Assembly (NCBI RefSeq): GCF_030388665.1
Contig: NZ_CP128846.1
Coordinates: forward strand, 434,001 to 498,000
DNA from: Streptomyces flavofungini
Lineage (GTDB): Bacteria; Actinomycetota; Actinomycetes; Streptomycetales; Streptomycetaceae
Length of the DNA: 64,000 nt
Reading direction: 5' to 3'
Made by a program: the position numbers and the translations under genes. The stretch's first letter is position 1, and each line of letters starts with the position of its first letter. A model generated the notes under the pieces. It made no database searches. It saw only the letters and a list, made by a program, of their open reading frames with translations, and was not told the origin of the DNA. Shown piece after piece: positions 56,141-64,000 of the stretch.

Positions 56141-57931
56141 TCAGTCGCGCCCGCCCCTGCCGACCGCCATGGCCAGGCATTTCGCGCCGGTCCACAGCGC
56201 GTGCCCGACCAGCACGAACACCCAGATCTTGCCGCCGTCCTCGATCACCCGGGCGAAGCCCGACTCCTGACCGCCGCCGTGCAGCAGCACCTCGACGGTG
56301 TCCTGGGTGACCAGATCGCGCAGCCACGAGAGCCCCACCAGCATCAGGAGCACCTGCACGACGGCGAACACGGCCGCGTGCCGCCCGAGTTCGCGCAGCA
56401 GTTGCTCCCGAGTTCGCGGCGGCTCCTCCTTCGCGGGTGCGGCTTCCTTCGCGGACGCGGCCCCCTTCGCGGGCGCGGCCTGTGCAGCCGCGCTCTTCAC
56501 GAGGGAGCCCTTCACCCGCGAAGGCGCGCCGTCGGCGGCCGGGCTCGCCGGGCCCGTCCCGGTCGCTCCTGTCGGCTCCGGCACGGATGCGGAATCCGCT
56601 TCGGCTTCGCGCTCGGCCTCCGGTGCGGGCGGCGGCGGGGGTACGTCGGCGACGCCCAGGCTCCGTACGGCACGGGGCACGACGACGGCACCGGCCAGGA
56701 TCAGGGCGGCCGCGCTGAGGCAGGCGACGGTCCAGTCGGCGCCGTCGTACAGCATGCCCGCGGTGAGGGCGCCGATCAGTGCGCCGAGCAGATTGGCGGA
56801 CTCGTACACGCCCATCCCCCGACCCGTGTGCTCGCCCGACGCCTCGGCGATGACGGCCTGCTGGATGGGGATGACCGCGGCCCAGGCGAGCCCGCTGAGG
56901 ATCCACAGCGCGGCGATGACGACGGGGTTCGGCGCCCAGGCGAGTCCGGCCGCGAAGGCCGCGCTGGCGAACGAGGCGCACATCAGGATGCGGGTGCGGC
57001 CGAAGCGGACCACGTAGCCGTGCAGGCGCTCGGCGGCGACGCTCATGACGATGGCGCCGGGCAGGAAGACGTACGCGACCTGGACGACCTCCAGGTCGAA
57101 CTCGCGCTGGAGGTGCATCAGGAGCAGCAGTGAGATCGCGGCCTCGGCCGTCATCGTCACGACCACGGCGAGCAGCATGGGGCGGAGCCTGCGCCCGACG
57201 GCGCCGAGCCCGGCGATGGCCGCGCCCGCCGTGCTCTTCGCCTCCTGAGCCGCGGCGCCCTCCGGCCCGCTCACGCCCGGAGCGCCGCCCGGCCCGGTCG
57301 CGCCGGGCGCACCACCCGCTCCCCCGCCCCGCGGGCTCCCCGGAACCTGCCTGCGGGGCGCGGACAGCAGCAGTGCCGCGGCGAGCAGGCAAGCCCCGGC
57401 GCAGGCCCAGAAGACCCCGTCGAAGCCGATCTCGCCGATCAGCACCATGCCCGCGACGAAGGCCACCCAGGAGCCGGTCTCCTGGGAGGCGAGGAGCCGC
57501 GGGAAGACCGCGGAGTCCTCCGCGAGGCGTTCGCTGACGATCGCGCGGACGGCGACCCACAGCAGGGCGCCGCCCACACCGCCGACCGCCGCGGCGGCGT
57601 AGGCGGAGGCCGCGTTCTGCGCGAGGGCGTATCCGGCGGCGGAGGCCGCGTACAGGACCGCGCCCGTCGCGGCGACGTAGCGGCGCTCGAAGAGGTCGGA
57701 CAGCACGCCGGCGATGGGCCGGGCGATCACGGAGAGGGCCATCTCGACGGCCATCAGGATGCCGACCTCGGTGGCGCTCAGGCCGAGGGCCGCGCCCGCC
57801 CAGAGGGGCAGGATGAAGTCGAAGAGCTCGTTCGGGCCGTTGGTGAGCGCGGCGGCGTGCAGCGTCCGCTCCTCGCGCCGCCGGGGCGCCCGCGGGCTCT
57901 TCGTGGGTGCCGCGGGCATGTCTCCGATCAT
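56141..57931 (-). CDS. MFS transporter with C-terminal cytoplasmic/membrane extension
   Basis: 596 residues. Residues 20-430 are an MFS transporter: ELFDFILPLWAGAALG, IARPIAGVLSDLFERR, RGMGVYESANLLGALIG. A long Ala/Lys/Glu/Pro-rich linker follows, then two more hydrophobic segments (FAVVQVLLMLVGLSWL, IWVFVLVGHALWTGAKC). ATG 57931 was chosen; ATG 57919 has GGAG closer upstream. Divergent from a TetR gene with an operator between. Confidence 0.85.
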   Translation of the reverse strand: MIGDMPAAPTKSPRAPRRREERTLHAAALTNGPNELFDFILPLWAGAALGLSATEVGILMAVEMALSVIARPIAGVLSDLFERRYVAATGAVLYAASAAGYALAQNAASAYAAAAVGGVGGALLWVAVRAIVSERLAEDSAVFPRLLASQETGSWVAFVAGMVLIGEIGFDGVFWACAGACLLAAALLLSAPRRQVPGSPRGGGAGGAPGATGPGGAPGVSGPEGAAAQEAKSTAGAAIAGLGAVGRRLRPMLLAVVVTMTAEAAISLLLLMHLQREFDLEVVQVAYVFLPGAIVMSVAAERLHGYVVRFGRTRILMCASFASAAFAAGLAWAPNPVVIAALWILSGLAWAAVIPIQQAVIAEASGEHTGRGMGVYESANLLGALIGALTAGMLYDGADWTVACLSAAALILAGAVVVPRAVRSLGVADVPPPPPAPEAEREAEADSASVPEPTGATGTGPASPAADGAPSRVKGSLVKSAAAQAAPAKGAASAKEAAPAKEEPPRTREQLLRELGRHAAVFAVVQVLLMLVGLSWLRDLVTQDTVEVLLHGGGQESGFARVIEDGGKIWVFVLVGHALWTGAKCLAMAVGRGGRD

Positions 57932-57956
57932 GAATCCGGCCCAATCTCCGAGCACT

Positions 57957-57974
57957 GTTCGGTTAACTCCGAAC
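57957..57974. promoter_or_regulatory. TetR-type operator between MFS and tetR genes
   Basis: GTTCGG and CCGAAC are perfect 6-bp arms around TTAACT, only 26 bases upstream of the MFS start and overlapping the likely promoters of both genes. Confidence 0.7.
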
Positions 57975-58051
57975 GGTATACTGAGTTTCGTGGTGATCGC
58001 AAAAGGTGCGCCGCTCACGACGGCGTACGACAAGCCGGAGGGTGCCGCACG

Positions 58052-58831
58052 GTGACGGATCCGCTGACCGCATCGACCCCGCTGGAGCGCGCGCTCGTGC
58101 TGCTCTGGGGGCGCGACACGCGCGGCTCCCGCGGACCGGCGCGCGGGCTGACCCTGGACCGGATCGTCGAGGCCGCGATCGAGGTGGCCGAGCGGGAGGG
58201 CCCGGCCGCCATGTCCCTGCGCCGCGTCGCCGCGCGGCTCGGCGTCGGCGTCGCCTCGCTGTACACATACGTCCCGGGGCGGGCCGAGCTGGAGGCGCTG
58301 ATGCTCGACGCCGTGGCGATCGGCCGGACCCTGCCGCACGAGTGGCCCGGCGACTGGCGGGCCAAGCTCACAGCTCTCGCGCACGACGACTGGCGGGAGA
58401 TCCGACGCCACCCCTGGGTCCTGGAGCTGGGCGCGGCCGAACAGGTGCCGGGTCCGAACATGCTGCGCTGGCTCGACTCGGCGCTGCGGATCTTCGACGG
58501 CACGGGGCTCAGTGAGACGGAGAAGCTGTCGGCCATCGAGACGGTGGACGCGTACGTGCGGGGGCTCGGGCGGCTGCGCGGACAGGGTGGCGAGCGCGTC
58601 GAGTCCGGCGCCGGGCCGGGCGCCGCCTCCGGGGACGGGGCCGAGGGCACCGCGGAGGACACCAAGGAGCGCGACGAAGTCCTGGGGCGGCTCGTGGACT
58701 TCGGCCGATACCCGGCTCTGAGCCGGGCGCTGGCGGCGGGCGGCACGCCGTATTCCGGGGCGCCGTTCGAGTTCGGCCTCGAGCGGCTCCTGGACGGGAT
58801 CGAGCAGTTGGTGCTCCGCCGCTCGGCGTAG
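58052..58831 (+). CDS. TetR-family regulator of the adjacent efflux pump
   Basis: 259 residues. The HTH reads VAARLGVGVASLYTYVPGRAEL, the LYTYV type of tetracycline-repressor-like proteins, with the matching TetR_C domain. A Gly/Ala/Glu insert (about 178-205) is unusual. GTG 58052 is preceded by GGAGGG. Divergent position and operator suggest that it represses the MFS gene at 56141. Confidence 0.88.
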   Translation: MTDPLTASTPLERALVLLWGRDTRGSRGPARGLTLDRIVEAAIEVAEREGPAAMSLRRVAARLGVGVASLYTYVPGRAELEALMLDAVAIGRTLPHEWPGDWRAKLTALAHDDWREIRRHPWVLELGAAEQVPGPNMLRWLDSALRIFDGTGLSETEKLSAIETVDAYVRGLGRLRGQGGERVESGAGPGAASGDGAEGTAEDTKERDEVLGRLVDFGRYPALSRALAAGGTPYSGAPFEFGLERLLDGIEQLVLRRSA

Positions 58832-58880
58832 GCCGCGGCGGTCGGGACGGGGCAGGTCCGCGCGACACGGGGAGGAAGCG

Positions 58881-59585
58881 ATGGCACGTTCGGTTCTGGT
58901 CACGGGCGGCAACCGGGGGATCGGACTCGCGGTCGCCCGCCGCCTGGCCGAGGGCGGCGACCGGGTGGCGGTCACGTTCCGTTCGGGCTCGCCGCCCGCG
59001 GGCCTGTTCGGGGTGCGCTGCGACGTGACGGACCCGGAGCAGGTGGATCGCGCGTTCAAGGAGGTCGAGGCGGAGCAGGGCGCGGTGGAGGTCCTCGTGG
59101 CGAACGCGGGCATCACCCGTGACCGGCTGCTCGCAGTGATGGCCGAGGACGACTTCGCCGCCGTGCTCGACACGAACCTGGGCGGGGCCTACCGCGTCGC
59201 CAAGCGCGCCGTGCGGCCCATGATGCGGGCGCGCCGGGGCCGCGTCGTGCTGATCTCGTCGGTCTCCGCGCTGCTCGGCACGGCGGGCCAGACCAACTAC
59301 GCCGCTTCCAAGGCCGGCCTCATCGGCTTCGGCCGCTCCCTGGCCCGGGAGCTGGCGCCCCGGAACATCACGGTGAACGTCGTCGCGGCCGGCCTCGTCG
59401 ACACGGACATGACGGCGTCCCTGCCGCAGGCCCGGCTCGCCGCCATGACGCAGAGCGTGCCGCTGGGCCGCGTGGGCACGACGGCGGAGGTGGCGTCGGT
59501 GGTCGCGTTCCTCGCGGGGCCGGACGCCGGGTACATCACGGGGGCCGTGGTGCCGGTGGACGGGGGGTTGGGGATGGGGCACTGA
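58881..59585 (+). CDS. fabG: FabG-like 3-oxoacyl-ACP reductase (SDR)
   Basis: 234 residues. VTGGNRGIGLAVARRLAEG binds NADPH, ANAGITRDRLL is the FabG-type NAG motif, and ISSVSALLGTAGQTNYAASKAG holds Ser, Tyr and Lys. The C-terminal PVDGGLGMGH matches the mycobacterial/streptomycete FabG1 group. GGGGAGGAAG precedes the ATG. Located 49 bases after the tetR gene on the same strand, so possibly co-transcribed. Confidence 0.9.
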   Translation: MARSVLVTGGNRGIGLAVARRLAEGGDRVAVTFRSGSPPAGLFGVRCDVTDPEQVDRAFKEVEAEQGAVEVLVANAGITRDRLLAVMAEDDFAAVLDTNLGGAYRVAKRAVRPMMRARRGRVVLISSVSALLGTAGQTNYAASKAGLIGFGRSLARELAPRNITVNVVAAGLVDTDMTASLPQARLAAMTQSVPLGRVGTTAEVASVVAFLAGPDAGYITGAVVPVDGGLGMGH

Positions 59586-59593
59586 GGGCCCGC

Positions 59594-59613
59594 CCGTCGG
59601 ATCGCCCCGACGG
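59594..59613 (+). terminator. Hairpin after fabG
   Basis: CCGTCGG (59594-59600) and CCGACGG (59607-59613) form a perfect 7-bp stem with a 6-base loop nine bases after the stop. Confidence 0.6.
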
Positions 59614-59818
59614 TCCAGCCCATCGGGCAGCCCCCACTGCCCGCCGGAGCCGTCCGAGCCCTCGTTGCCCGGGGCGGGGGAGGAAGTCCTGGTAGGCCGA
59701 TGTAATGCCCCGCGGCTGACCGGACGTCGGCCGGCCCGGAGCGGCAGGCGGCGCGACCGAAGGGGCCGCCCCCGGCACTCCAGTCGTCGGCCTGGTCGTA
59801 CGCCCCGTCGGACCGCGC

Positions 59819-61195
59819 CTAGCCCGACCTGTCCGCCGCCCTGTCCGACCCGTCCGGGCTCTCGGTGCCGTCGGCCCCGCTCGGGCAGCCCGCCCCGTCC
59901 TCCTCCCCCGCCCCGCCCTGCCGCGCCAACGCGGCGACCGTGCGGGACAACCCCACCTGCAGCGGCACCCGCGGTGTCCAGCCGGTGGCGCGGTGGAAGG
60001 CGGTCGCGTCGACCGTGAAGCTGTGGAAGTCGACGGGGGTCGCGTGGTCCGGGGGCTCGACGGTGACGACCGGGACCGGAGGGCGGCCGGTGGCATCGGC
60101 GGTGAGTCGGGCGACGGCGCGGAAGAGGTCGCCGAGCGTGGTCGTGCGGCCGGTGCCCACCACCCAGTGGCGTCCGGCGAGTTCGCCGACGCGGTCGAGG
60201 GCGGTGACGAGGGCGCGGGCCGCGTCGTCGACGTGCAGCAGGTCCCGGCCGATGGTGCCGTCCCGCCACACCGTCAGGGGCTCGTCGGCCAGGGCCCGCC
60301 GGGCCATGGCCGTCACCACCCCGCCGTCGACGGCGGTCGGGGTGCGGCTCTCGCCGTACACGGTCGGAAGTCTCACGGACACCGCGCGCAGGACGCCTTC
60401 GCGGGTGGCGTCCAGGAGCGCCCGTTCGGCCAGGGTCTTGTGGCGGTCGTAGCCGCTGGCGGGGTGGTCCTCCTCGGTGCCGTCGACGCGGTCGCGCGCG
60501 GTCAGACCCGCCTGGCTGGCCGACCCGGCGAAGACGCACGCGGGCCGCCGCGCTTCCGGCGCCGCGCGCAGGATGTCGACGAGCGCGTGCACCATGCCGA
60601 CGTTGACCCACTCCCCCAGCGGATCGTCGTCGGTGCGCCAGGCGCGCGCGCCGGACCGGTGGCACACCAGGTGGAGGATCGCGTCGACGTCGCCGACGGC
60701 GTCGGCCAGGCTCGCGGTGTCGGTGAGGTCGACGGCGCGCACTTCGACATCGGCCACCGCGTCCGCGGGGACCGCGCTGGGGCGCCGGGCCACCAGGCGC
60801 AGGCGCAGGTGCCGCCGGGCGAGCATCGCGGCGACGGCGGAGCCGAGGAATCCGGAGGCACCGAGCACGGCGACGCACGGCGGGTCGGCGCCCACGGAGA
60901 GGCGGGGAGAGCCGAGGCCGACGAGCCGGCGGGCCGGGTCCAGGCCGACGGCGGAGCCCGAAGGGGCGGCGCCGACGGACGGGCCCGGCAGGTCGGCGCC
61001 GACAGACGGGCGAGTGTGGCCGGGCCCGCCGGAGGTGCCCGCGCGGCCGCTGCGGGCGGACCCGCCGGACGTCCCCACGCGGCCGGTGCGGGCAGGCATG
61101 CCGGAGGCGTCCGTGCGGCCCGTGCCCTCGGAACGGGGCGAGCCGCCGCCCTCACCGGCCCCCGCGCATCCGCCCCCCGCCCCCACCTCACCCAT
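59819..61195 (-). CDS. NAD-dependent NDP-hexose 4-ketoreductase (epimerase/dehydratase family)
   Basis: 458 residues. From about residue 105: Rossmann motif VAVLGASGFLGSAVAAML, FAGSASQAG with the Ser, and catalytic YDRHK. It would reduce the 4-keto group of a deoxysugar. The first ~100 residues are Gly/Arg/Pro/Ser-rich with VGADLPG-like repeats and no domain, longer than family members; a later start is possible. ATG 61195 overlaps the upstream epimerase stop by 8 bases and has GGGGGAG upstream. Confidence 0.85.
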   Translation of the reverse strand: MGEVGAGGGCAGAGEGGGSPRSEGTGRTDASGMPARTGRVGTSGGSARSGRAGTSGGPGHTRPSVGADLPGPSVGAAPSGSAVGLDPARRLVGLGSPRLSVGADPPCVAVLGASGFLGSAVAAMLARRHLRLRLVARRPSAVPADAVADVEVRAVDLTDTASLADAVGDVDAILHLVCHRSGARAWRTDDDPLGEWVNVGMVHALVDILRAAPEARRPACVFAGSASQAGLTARDRVDGTEEDHPASGYDRHKTLAERALLDATREGVLRAVSVRLPTVYGESRTPTAVDGGVVTAMARRALADEPLTVWRDGTIGRDLLHVDDAARALVTALDRVGELAGRHWVVGTGRTTTLGDLFRAVARLTADATGRPPVPVVTVEPPDHATPVDFHSFTVDATAFHRATGWTPRVPLQVGLSRTVAALARQGGAGEEDGAGCPSGADGTESPDGSDRAADRSG

Positions 61196-61835
61196 GCCGC
61201 TCCCCCTCAAGCGCCCCCGCTCCCGCGAGCGCCGCGTCCCGCAGGCGTGCGTCGAGGCGCAGACACGTCTCGTACTCCGGCAGCAGGCCCGCGCGCCGGG
61301 CCGTCGCGAGGGTGGGTGCGCTCTGGTCGCGGGGGGACAACAGGCGTGGCAGGTCGTCGCGCAGGGGCAGGGCGAGGGCGGGGTCGGTCACCGAGACCGC
61401 CTTCTCGTCGTCGGCCGCGTAGCCGCCGGAGAGCAGGTACTCCATCACCGTGTCGTCCTCCAGTGCCTGGAAGGCATGGCCCACGCCGACCGGCAGGTGC
61501 ACGGCCCGGAACGTCTCCGCGTCCAGGACCAGGCAGTCCCAGCGGCCGAACGTGGGCGAGCCGACCCGCAGGTCGACGACGAGGTCGAGCGCGCTGCCGC
61601 GGGCGCAGTGCACGTAGGTGGCCATGCCGGGCGGGGTGCGGGTGAAGTGGACGCCGCGGACGACCCCGCGCCGGGACCGGCTGTGTCCGGTCTGCGCCAC
61701 GGGGAACAGCGGACCGCCGACGGCGCGGGTGTACGCGGGGCGCTGGTAGGGGGCGACGAACAGGCCGCGTTCGTCGGGGAAGACGGTGGGAGTGAACGCG
61801 TACGCGCCGCGTACGCCCAACTCGCTGGTCCGCAC
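61188..61835 (-). CDS. NDP-4-keto-6-deoxyhexose 3,5-epimerase (RmlC-like)
   Basis: 215 residues. VFPDERGLFVAPYQ, GVVRGVHFTRTPPG with the catalytic His, and VGHAFQALEDDTVMEYLLSG with the active-site Tyr follow the RmlC/TDP-sugar epimerase pattern. It epimerises the 4-keto sugar at C5 or C3/C5, giving an L- or altered D-sugar. GTG 61835 was chosen since GGAAAGG lies upstream and homology begins there. Confidence 0.9.
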   Translation of the reverse strand: MRTSELGVRGAYAFTPTVFPDERGLFVAPYQRPAYTRAVGGPLFPVAQTGHSRSRRGVVRGVHFTRTPPGMATYVHCARGSALDLVVDLRVGSPTFGRWDCLVLDAETFRAVHLPVGVGHAFQALEDDTVMEYLLSGGYAADDEKAVSVTDPALALPLRDDLPRLLSPRDQSAPTLATARRAGLLPEYETCLRLDARLRDAALAGAGALEGERHG

Positions 61836-61893
61836 GGCACCTTTCCTTTCCGAAGGGTTCGCGAGGTTCCGCGGGGATGAGGGTCCCGGTGGT

Positions 61894-63348
61894 TCACGGG
61901 AGAGACGCCAGGCAGGCGAGGAGACTGCGGGCCTGGACGTTGACGTGGTGGCCGAGGGCGACCAGCACATGGAGTTGATGGGTAGTCAGCCAGCGGTAAT
62001 CGTCCGGGAGTTGAGTGTCCGAGGTCGGGACGTCGGTGTCCGCCTCGACGATGCGGTAGCGGGTCGCCGCCCGGTGGAAGCGGCCGCCCTCCTCTGACAG
62101 CTCCGCGTCGAACCGTACGCGCGCCGGATCGTCGGTCAGCGCCGAGCCGTCGAACGGACCGGCCTCCTCCGGCACGGCGGGCCCGGTGTCGTCGGACCAC
62201 TGGACGGTGGGTCCGAGCTCGACGAGGTCGCCGAGGCCCGGCTCGGTCCGCGCCCGGACCAGGACCCGCGGTGCTCCCCCGGTGGTGCGGCACAGGAACA
62301 CGGCGAGGCCGGGGCGCCGGGGCGCGAGGAGCGGCTGGGCCCACTGCCGTACCTCGCGGGTGCCCGCCTCCACCCGGACCGCGATGATGCGGAACGACCG
62401 CGCCGCGTCGTCGGCGATCTCCGTCTCCGTACGGGTCCAGCCGCCGACGTCCGCGAGCGGGACCGGTCGCGCGTCCCAGGGGCAGTGCTGCTTGGCGTCA
62501 AGGAGCCAGCTGGTCAGCTCGGACGCGGCAGGCACCGGGGCCGAGGGCGGCACGGGTCCGGCCGCCATGGCTCCCTCGACCACGGGTCCTGCGGGCAGGC
62601 ATCCCAGGACGGACCGCGTGTCCATGTTCACCAGATGGTCGACGCTCAGGAGCCGGCGCACCGTACGCAGCGCGATCCAGCGGAAGTCGGGGTGCTCGGC
62701 GACCTCCCCGACCGGCTCGACGACCATGTTCCGGTTGTGTTTGCGCCAGAACCACGCGCCCTGTTCGGACTGGAGGGAGTCGACGAGCACCCGGCCGCGG
62801 CCGGGGCCCGTGAAGTGCTCCAGGTGGCGGGTCGCACCGCCCCGGTGCACCCGGGTGTAGTTGCTGCGGGTCGCCTGGACGGTGGGCGAGAGCTGGATGC
62901 CGTCGATGTTGCCGGGTTCCGCCTTGGCCTGGAGGAGCACGTGCGGTTCGCCGTCCAGGTGCTTGACGAGCAGGCCGAGCACGCCGATCTCCGGTTGCAC
63001 GATCACCGGCTGGTCGCGCCCGGAGCCCTCGGGGCCGCGCACCCGCATCCCGGAGACCGTGAAGAAGCGGCCGCTGTCGTGCACGAGGTCGCCGCCTCGT
63101 GTGAACGACCAGTGCGGCAGGTCCCGAAAGGGGACGGGGGTGACCGACAGCCGGGCCGCGCCGCGCCGTTCGGCCCACCAGGCGGCGAACGCGGCGTCCA
63201 GGTCCGACAGTTCTACGGCCGGGTCCGGCTTGCCCGAAGCCGAAGCGGAAGCCGAAGCGGAAGCGGAAGTCGGAGCCGAAGCCGCGGTCGCGGCGGAGCC
63301 CGGATCCGGCGCCGCCGCGACCGCGGCGCCTCGACGTGACGTGACGAT
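61894..63348 (-). CDS. NDP-hexose 2,3-dehydratase, apparently starting at ATC
   Basis: 484 residues counted from ATC 63348. The two repeated halves typical of these enzymes are present (QLSPTVQATRSNY and ELGPTVQWSDDTG; HLVNMDTRSVLGCL and HHVNVQARSLLACL). Homologous sequence (ELSDLDAAFAAWWAERRG) begins about 45 codons in. The frame has no ATG, GTG or TTG between the preceding gene's TAG (63409) and GTG 63084, which would delete conserved residues. GGAGGT sits six bases before ATC. An Ala-Ser dipeptide repeat lies at about residues 25-40. It removes the C2 hydroxyl of the sugar, making 2-deoxy derivatives. Confidence 0.85.
   Translation of the reverse strand: MVTSRRGAAVAAAPDPGSAATAASAPTSASASASASASGKPDPAVELSDLDAAFAAWWAERRGAARLSVTPVPFRDLPHWSFTRGGDLVHDSGRFFTVSGMRVRGPEGSGRDQPVIVQPEIGVLGLLVKHLDGEPHVLLQAKAEPGNIDGIQLSPTVQATRSNYTRVHRGGATRHLEHFTGPGRGRVLVDSLQSEQGAWFWRKHNRNMVVEPVGEVAEHPDFRWIALRTVRRLLSVDHLVNMDTRSVLGCLPAGPVVEGAMAAGPVPPSAPVPAASELTSWLLDAKQHCPWDARPVPLADVGGWTRTETEIADDAARSFRIIAVRVEAGTREVRQWAQPLLAPRRPGLAVFLCRTTGGAPRVLVRARTEPGLGDLVELGPTVQWSDDTGPAVPEEAGPFDGSALTDDPARVRFDAELSEEGGRFHRAATRYRIVEADTDVPTSDTQLPDDYRWLTTHQLHVLVALGHHVNVQARSLLACLASLP
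63235..63275. repeat. Hexanucleotide repeat encoding Ala-Ser
   Basis: GCTTC(C/G) units on the minus strand repeat about seven times. The six-base period keeps the frame whatever the copy number. Confidence 0.75.
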
Positions 63349-63354
63349 GACGGC

Positions 63355-63360
63355 ACCTCC
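63355..63360 (-). promoter_or_regulatory. Ribosome binding site pointing to the ATC start
   Basis: GGAGGT, a full Shine-Dalgarno match, is followed by GCCGTC and then ATC in the dehydratase frame. The only standard start near it, a GTG inside the site itself (63357-63355), is in another frame that stops after about 48 codons. Confidence 0.7.
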
Positions 63361-63408
63361 CGCGGAACGCCGTTGGTCCCGGGCCGTACCCGGTCGAAAT
63401 AATGGGGG

Positions 63409-64000
63409 CTAGAGCGCGGCGAGTACGTCCCGCAGCGCCTCCACGACCAGGTCCTGCTCGGCCTTGGTCAGCGTCGGGTACATGGGCAGCGAGAAGATCT
63501 CGTCGGCGGCCCGCTCGGTGACGGGCAGGTCGCCCCGGCGAAGGCCGAGGTGGGCGAAGCCCTTCATCGTGTGGACGGGCCAGCGGTAGCTGACGTTGAG
63601 GGTGATGTCCCGGGCGGCCATCCCGGCGATGATCCGGTCGCGCTCGGGGTGGCGGACGACGTACAGGTAGTAGACGTGTTCGTTGCCGTCCGCCGACGCG
63701 GGCAGCACGAGGCCGCTGCCGGCGAGCCCTTCCGCGTAGCGGGCGGCGATCGCCCGGCGCGCGGCCAGGTAGTCGTCGAGCCGGGCCAGCTTGCGGCGCA
63801 GGATCTCGGCGTGCACCTCGTCGAGGCGGCTGTTGTGGCCGGGGGTCGCCTCGACGTAGTAGCGGTCCTCCATGCCGTAGTAGCGCAGCCTGCGCAGGGC
63901 GGCGTCGACGGCCGGCGCGGAGGTGATGACGGCCCCGGCGTCGCCGTACGCGCCGAGGACCTTGGTCGGGTAGAAGGAGAACGCGGCGGCGTCCCCGGTC
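63409..64000 (-). CDS. DegT/DnrJ/EryC1/StrS-family sugar aminotransferase, 5'-partial
   Basis: Only the C-terminal 196 codons are in the window; the gene continues beyond base 64000. The PLP lysine lies in [18 protein letters not shown], and [20 protein letters not shown] with [17 protein letters not shown] is typical of NDP-3-keto-6-deoxyhexose 3-aminotransferases. With the 2,3-dehydratase, epimerase and ketoreductase it implies a 2,6-dideoxy-3-aminosugar. It precedes the dehydratase by 60 bases. Confidence 0.9.
   Translation of the reverse strand, partial: TGDAAAFSFYPTKVLGAYGDAGAVITSAPAVDAALRRLRYYGMEDRYYVEATPGHNSRLDEVHAEILRRKLARLDDYLAARRAIAARYAEGLAGSGLVLPASADGNEHVYYLYVVRHPERDRIIAGMAARDITLNVSYRWPVHTMKGFAHLGLRRGDLPVTERAADEIFSLPMYPTLTKAEQDLVVEALRDVLAAL

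Noticed and set aside
61894..63084. Shorter dehydratase starting at GTG 63084
   Set aside because: It would remove the conserved AAFAAWWAERRG and HWSFTRGGDL region, and no ribosome site precedes it.
63219..63357. Dehydratase starting at GTG 63357 in the neighbouring frame
   Set aside because: That frame stops after about 48 codons with Arg/Leu-rich nonsense and would need a frameshift.

Overview
The window is very GC-rich (roughly 72% by eye), densely packed and full of GTG/TTG starts, ATGA/GTGA stop-start overlaps and SDR, TetR and GNAT genes. It also carries a chitinase promoter with the classic 12-bp repeats. All of this points to a Streptomyces chromosome, probably an accessory-rich arm region. 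No rRNA, tRNA or CRISPR array was seen.

Layout. 1-5366: a secreted GH65 trehalase-like hydrolase (3' end outside the window), divergent from a Ser/Thr kinase fused to an extracytoplasmic substrate-binding domain. 5385-10873: a translationally coupled valine/isobutyrate catabolic operon (mmsA, acyl-CoA dehydrogenase, 3-hydroxyisobutyryl-CoA hydrolase, mmsB, enoyl-CoA hydratase). It is preceded on its own strand by a well-formed cobalamin riboswitch (11095-11248). 11342-15986: a gene remnant, a GNAT enzyme, a TetR regulator, an amidase with a small GatC-like partner, and a divergent metallo-beta-lactamase-fold hydrolase, with shared candidate operators. 16062-17150: a secreted GH18 chitinase. 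17937-21014: a NACHT STAND ATPase that looks like a bacterial NLR-type defence protein. 21214-23751: a PL8 polysaccharide lyase. 23764-28604: a PaoABC/YagTSR-like molybdenum aldehyde oxidoreductase with its XdhC chaperone, divergent from a TetR gene with two palindromic operators between.

29591-49242 is the most interesting region: an apparently undescribed lipopeptide-type biosynthetic gene cluster. One strand carries, in transcription order, a stand-alone condensation domain, a fatty-acid desaturase, a FeeM/LuxI-like N-acyltransferase, a class III aminotransferase fused to an SRPBCC-like domain, an acyl-AMP ligase, an amidohydrolase that has lost its metal ligands, an acyl carrier protein, an intact amidohydrolase paralogue, a two-module NRPS (A-MT-T-C-A-T, no thioesterase), and thiamine-dependent E1 alpha and beta subunits with no E2/E3. 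A drug-efflux MFS transporter is divergent. My inference is that a fatty acid is activated onto the ACP, modified, and joined to a short peptide carrying an N-methylated residue.

49291-59585 is a set of small regulatory and housekeeping modules: SDR with an MmyB-like regulator, M28 peptidase, an IS5-type transposase scrap, GNAT, a LysR-type effector domain without HTH but with a basic tail next to a DUF5997-type gene, a STAS protein with Cys at the phospho-Ser site, an MFS pump with a divergent TetR, and a FabG-like SDR. 59819-64000 is the edge of a deoxysugar pathway (4-ketoreductase, 3,5-epimerase, 2,3-dehydratase, aminotransferase running off the window), presumably part of a second, glycosylated natural product cluster. 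The 2,3-dehydratase frame has no ATG/GTG/TTG start at the right place and appears to use ATC.

All family calls come from motif recognition by eye. No database search was run.
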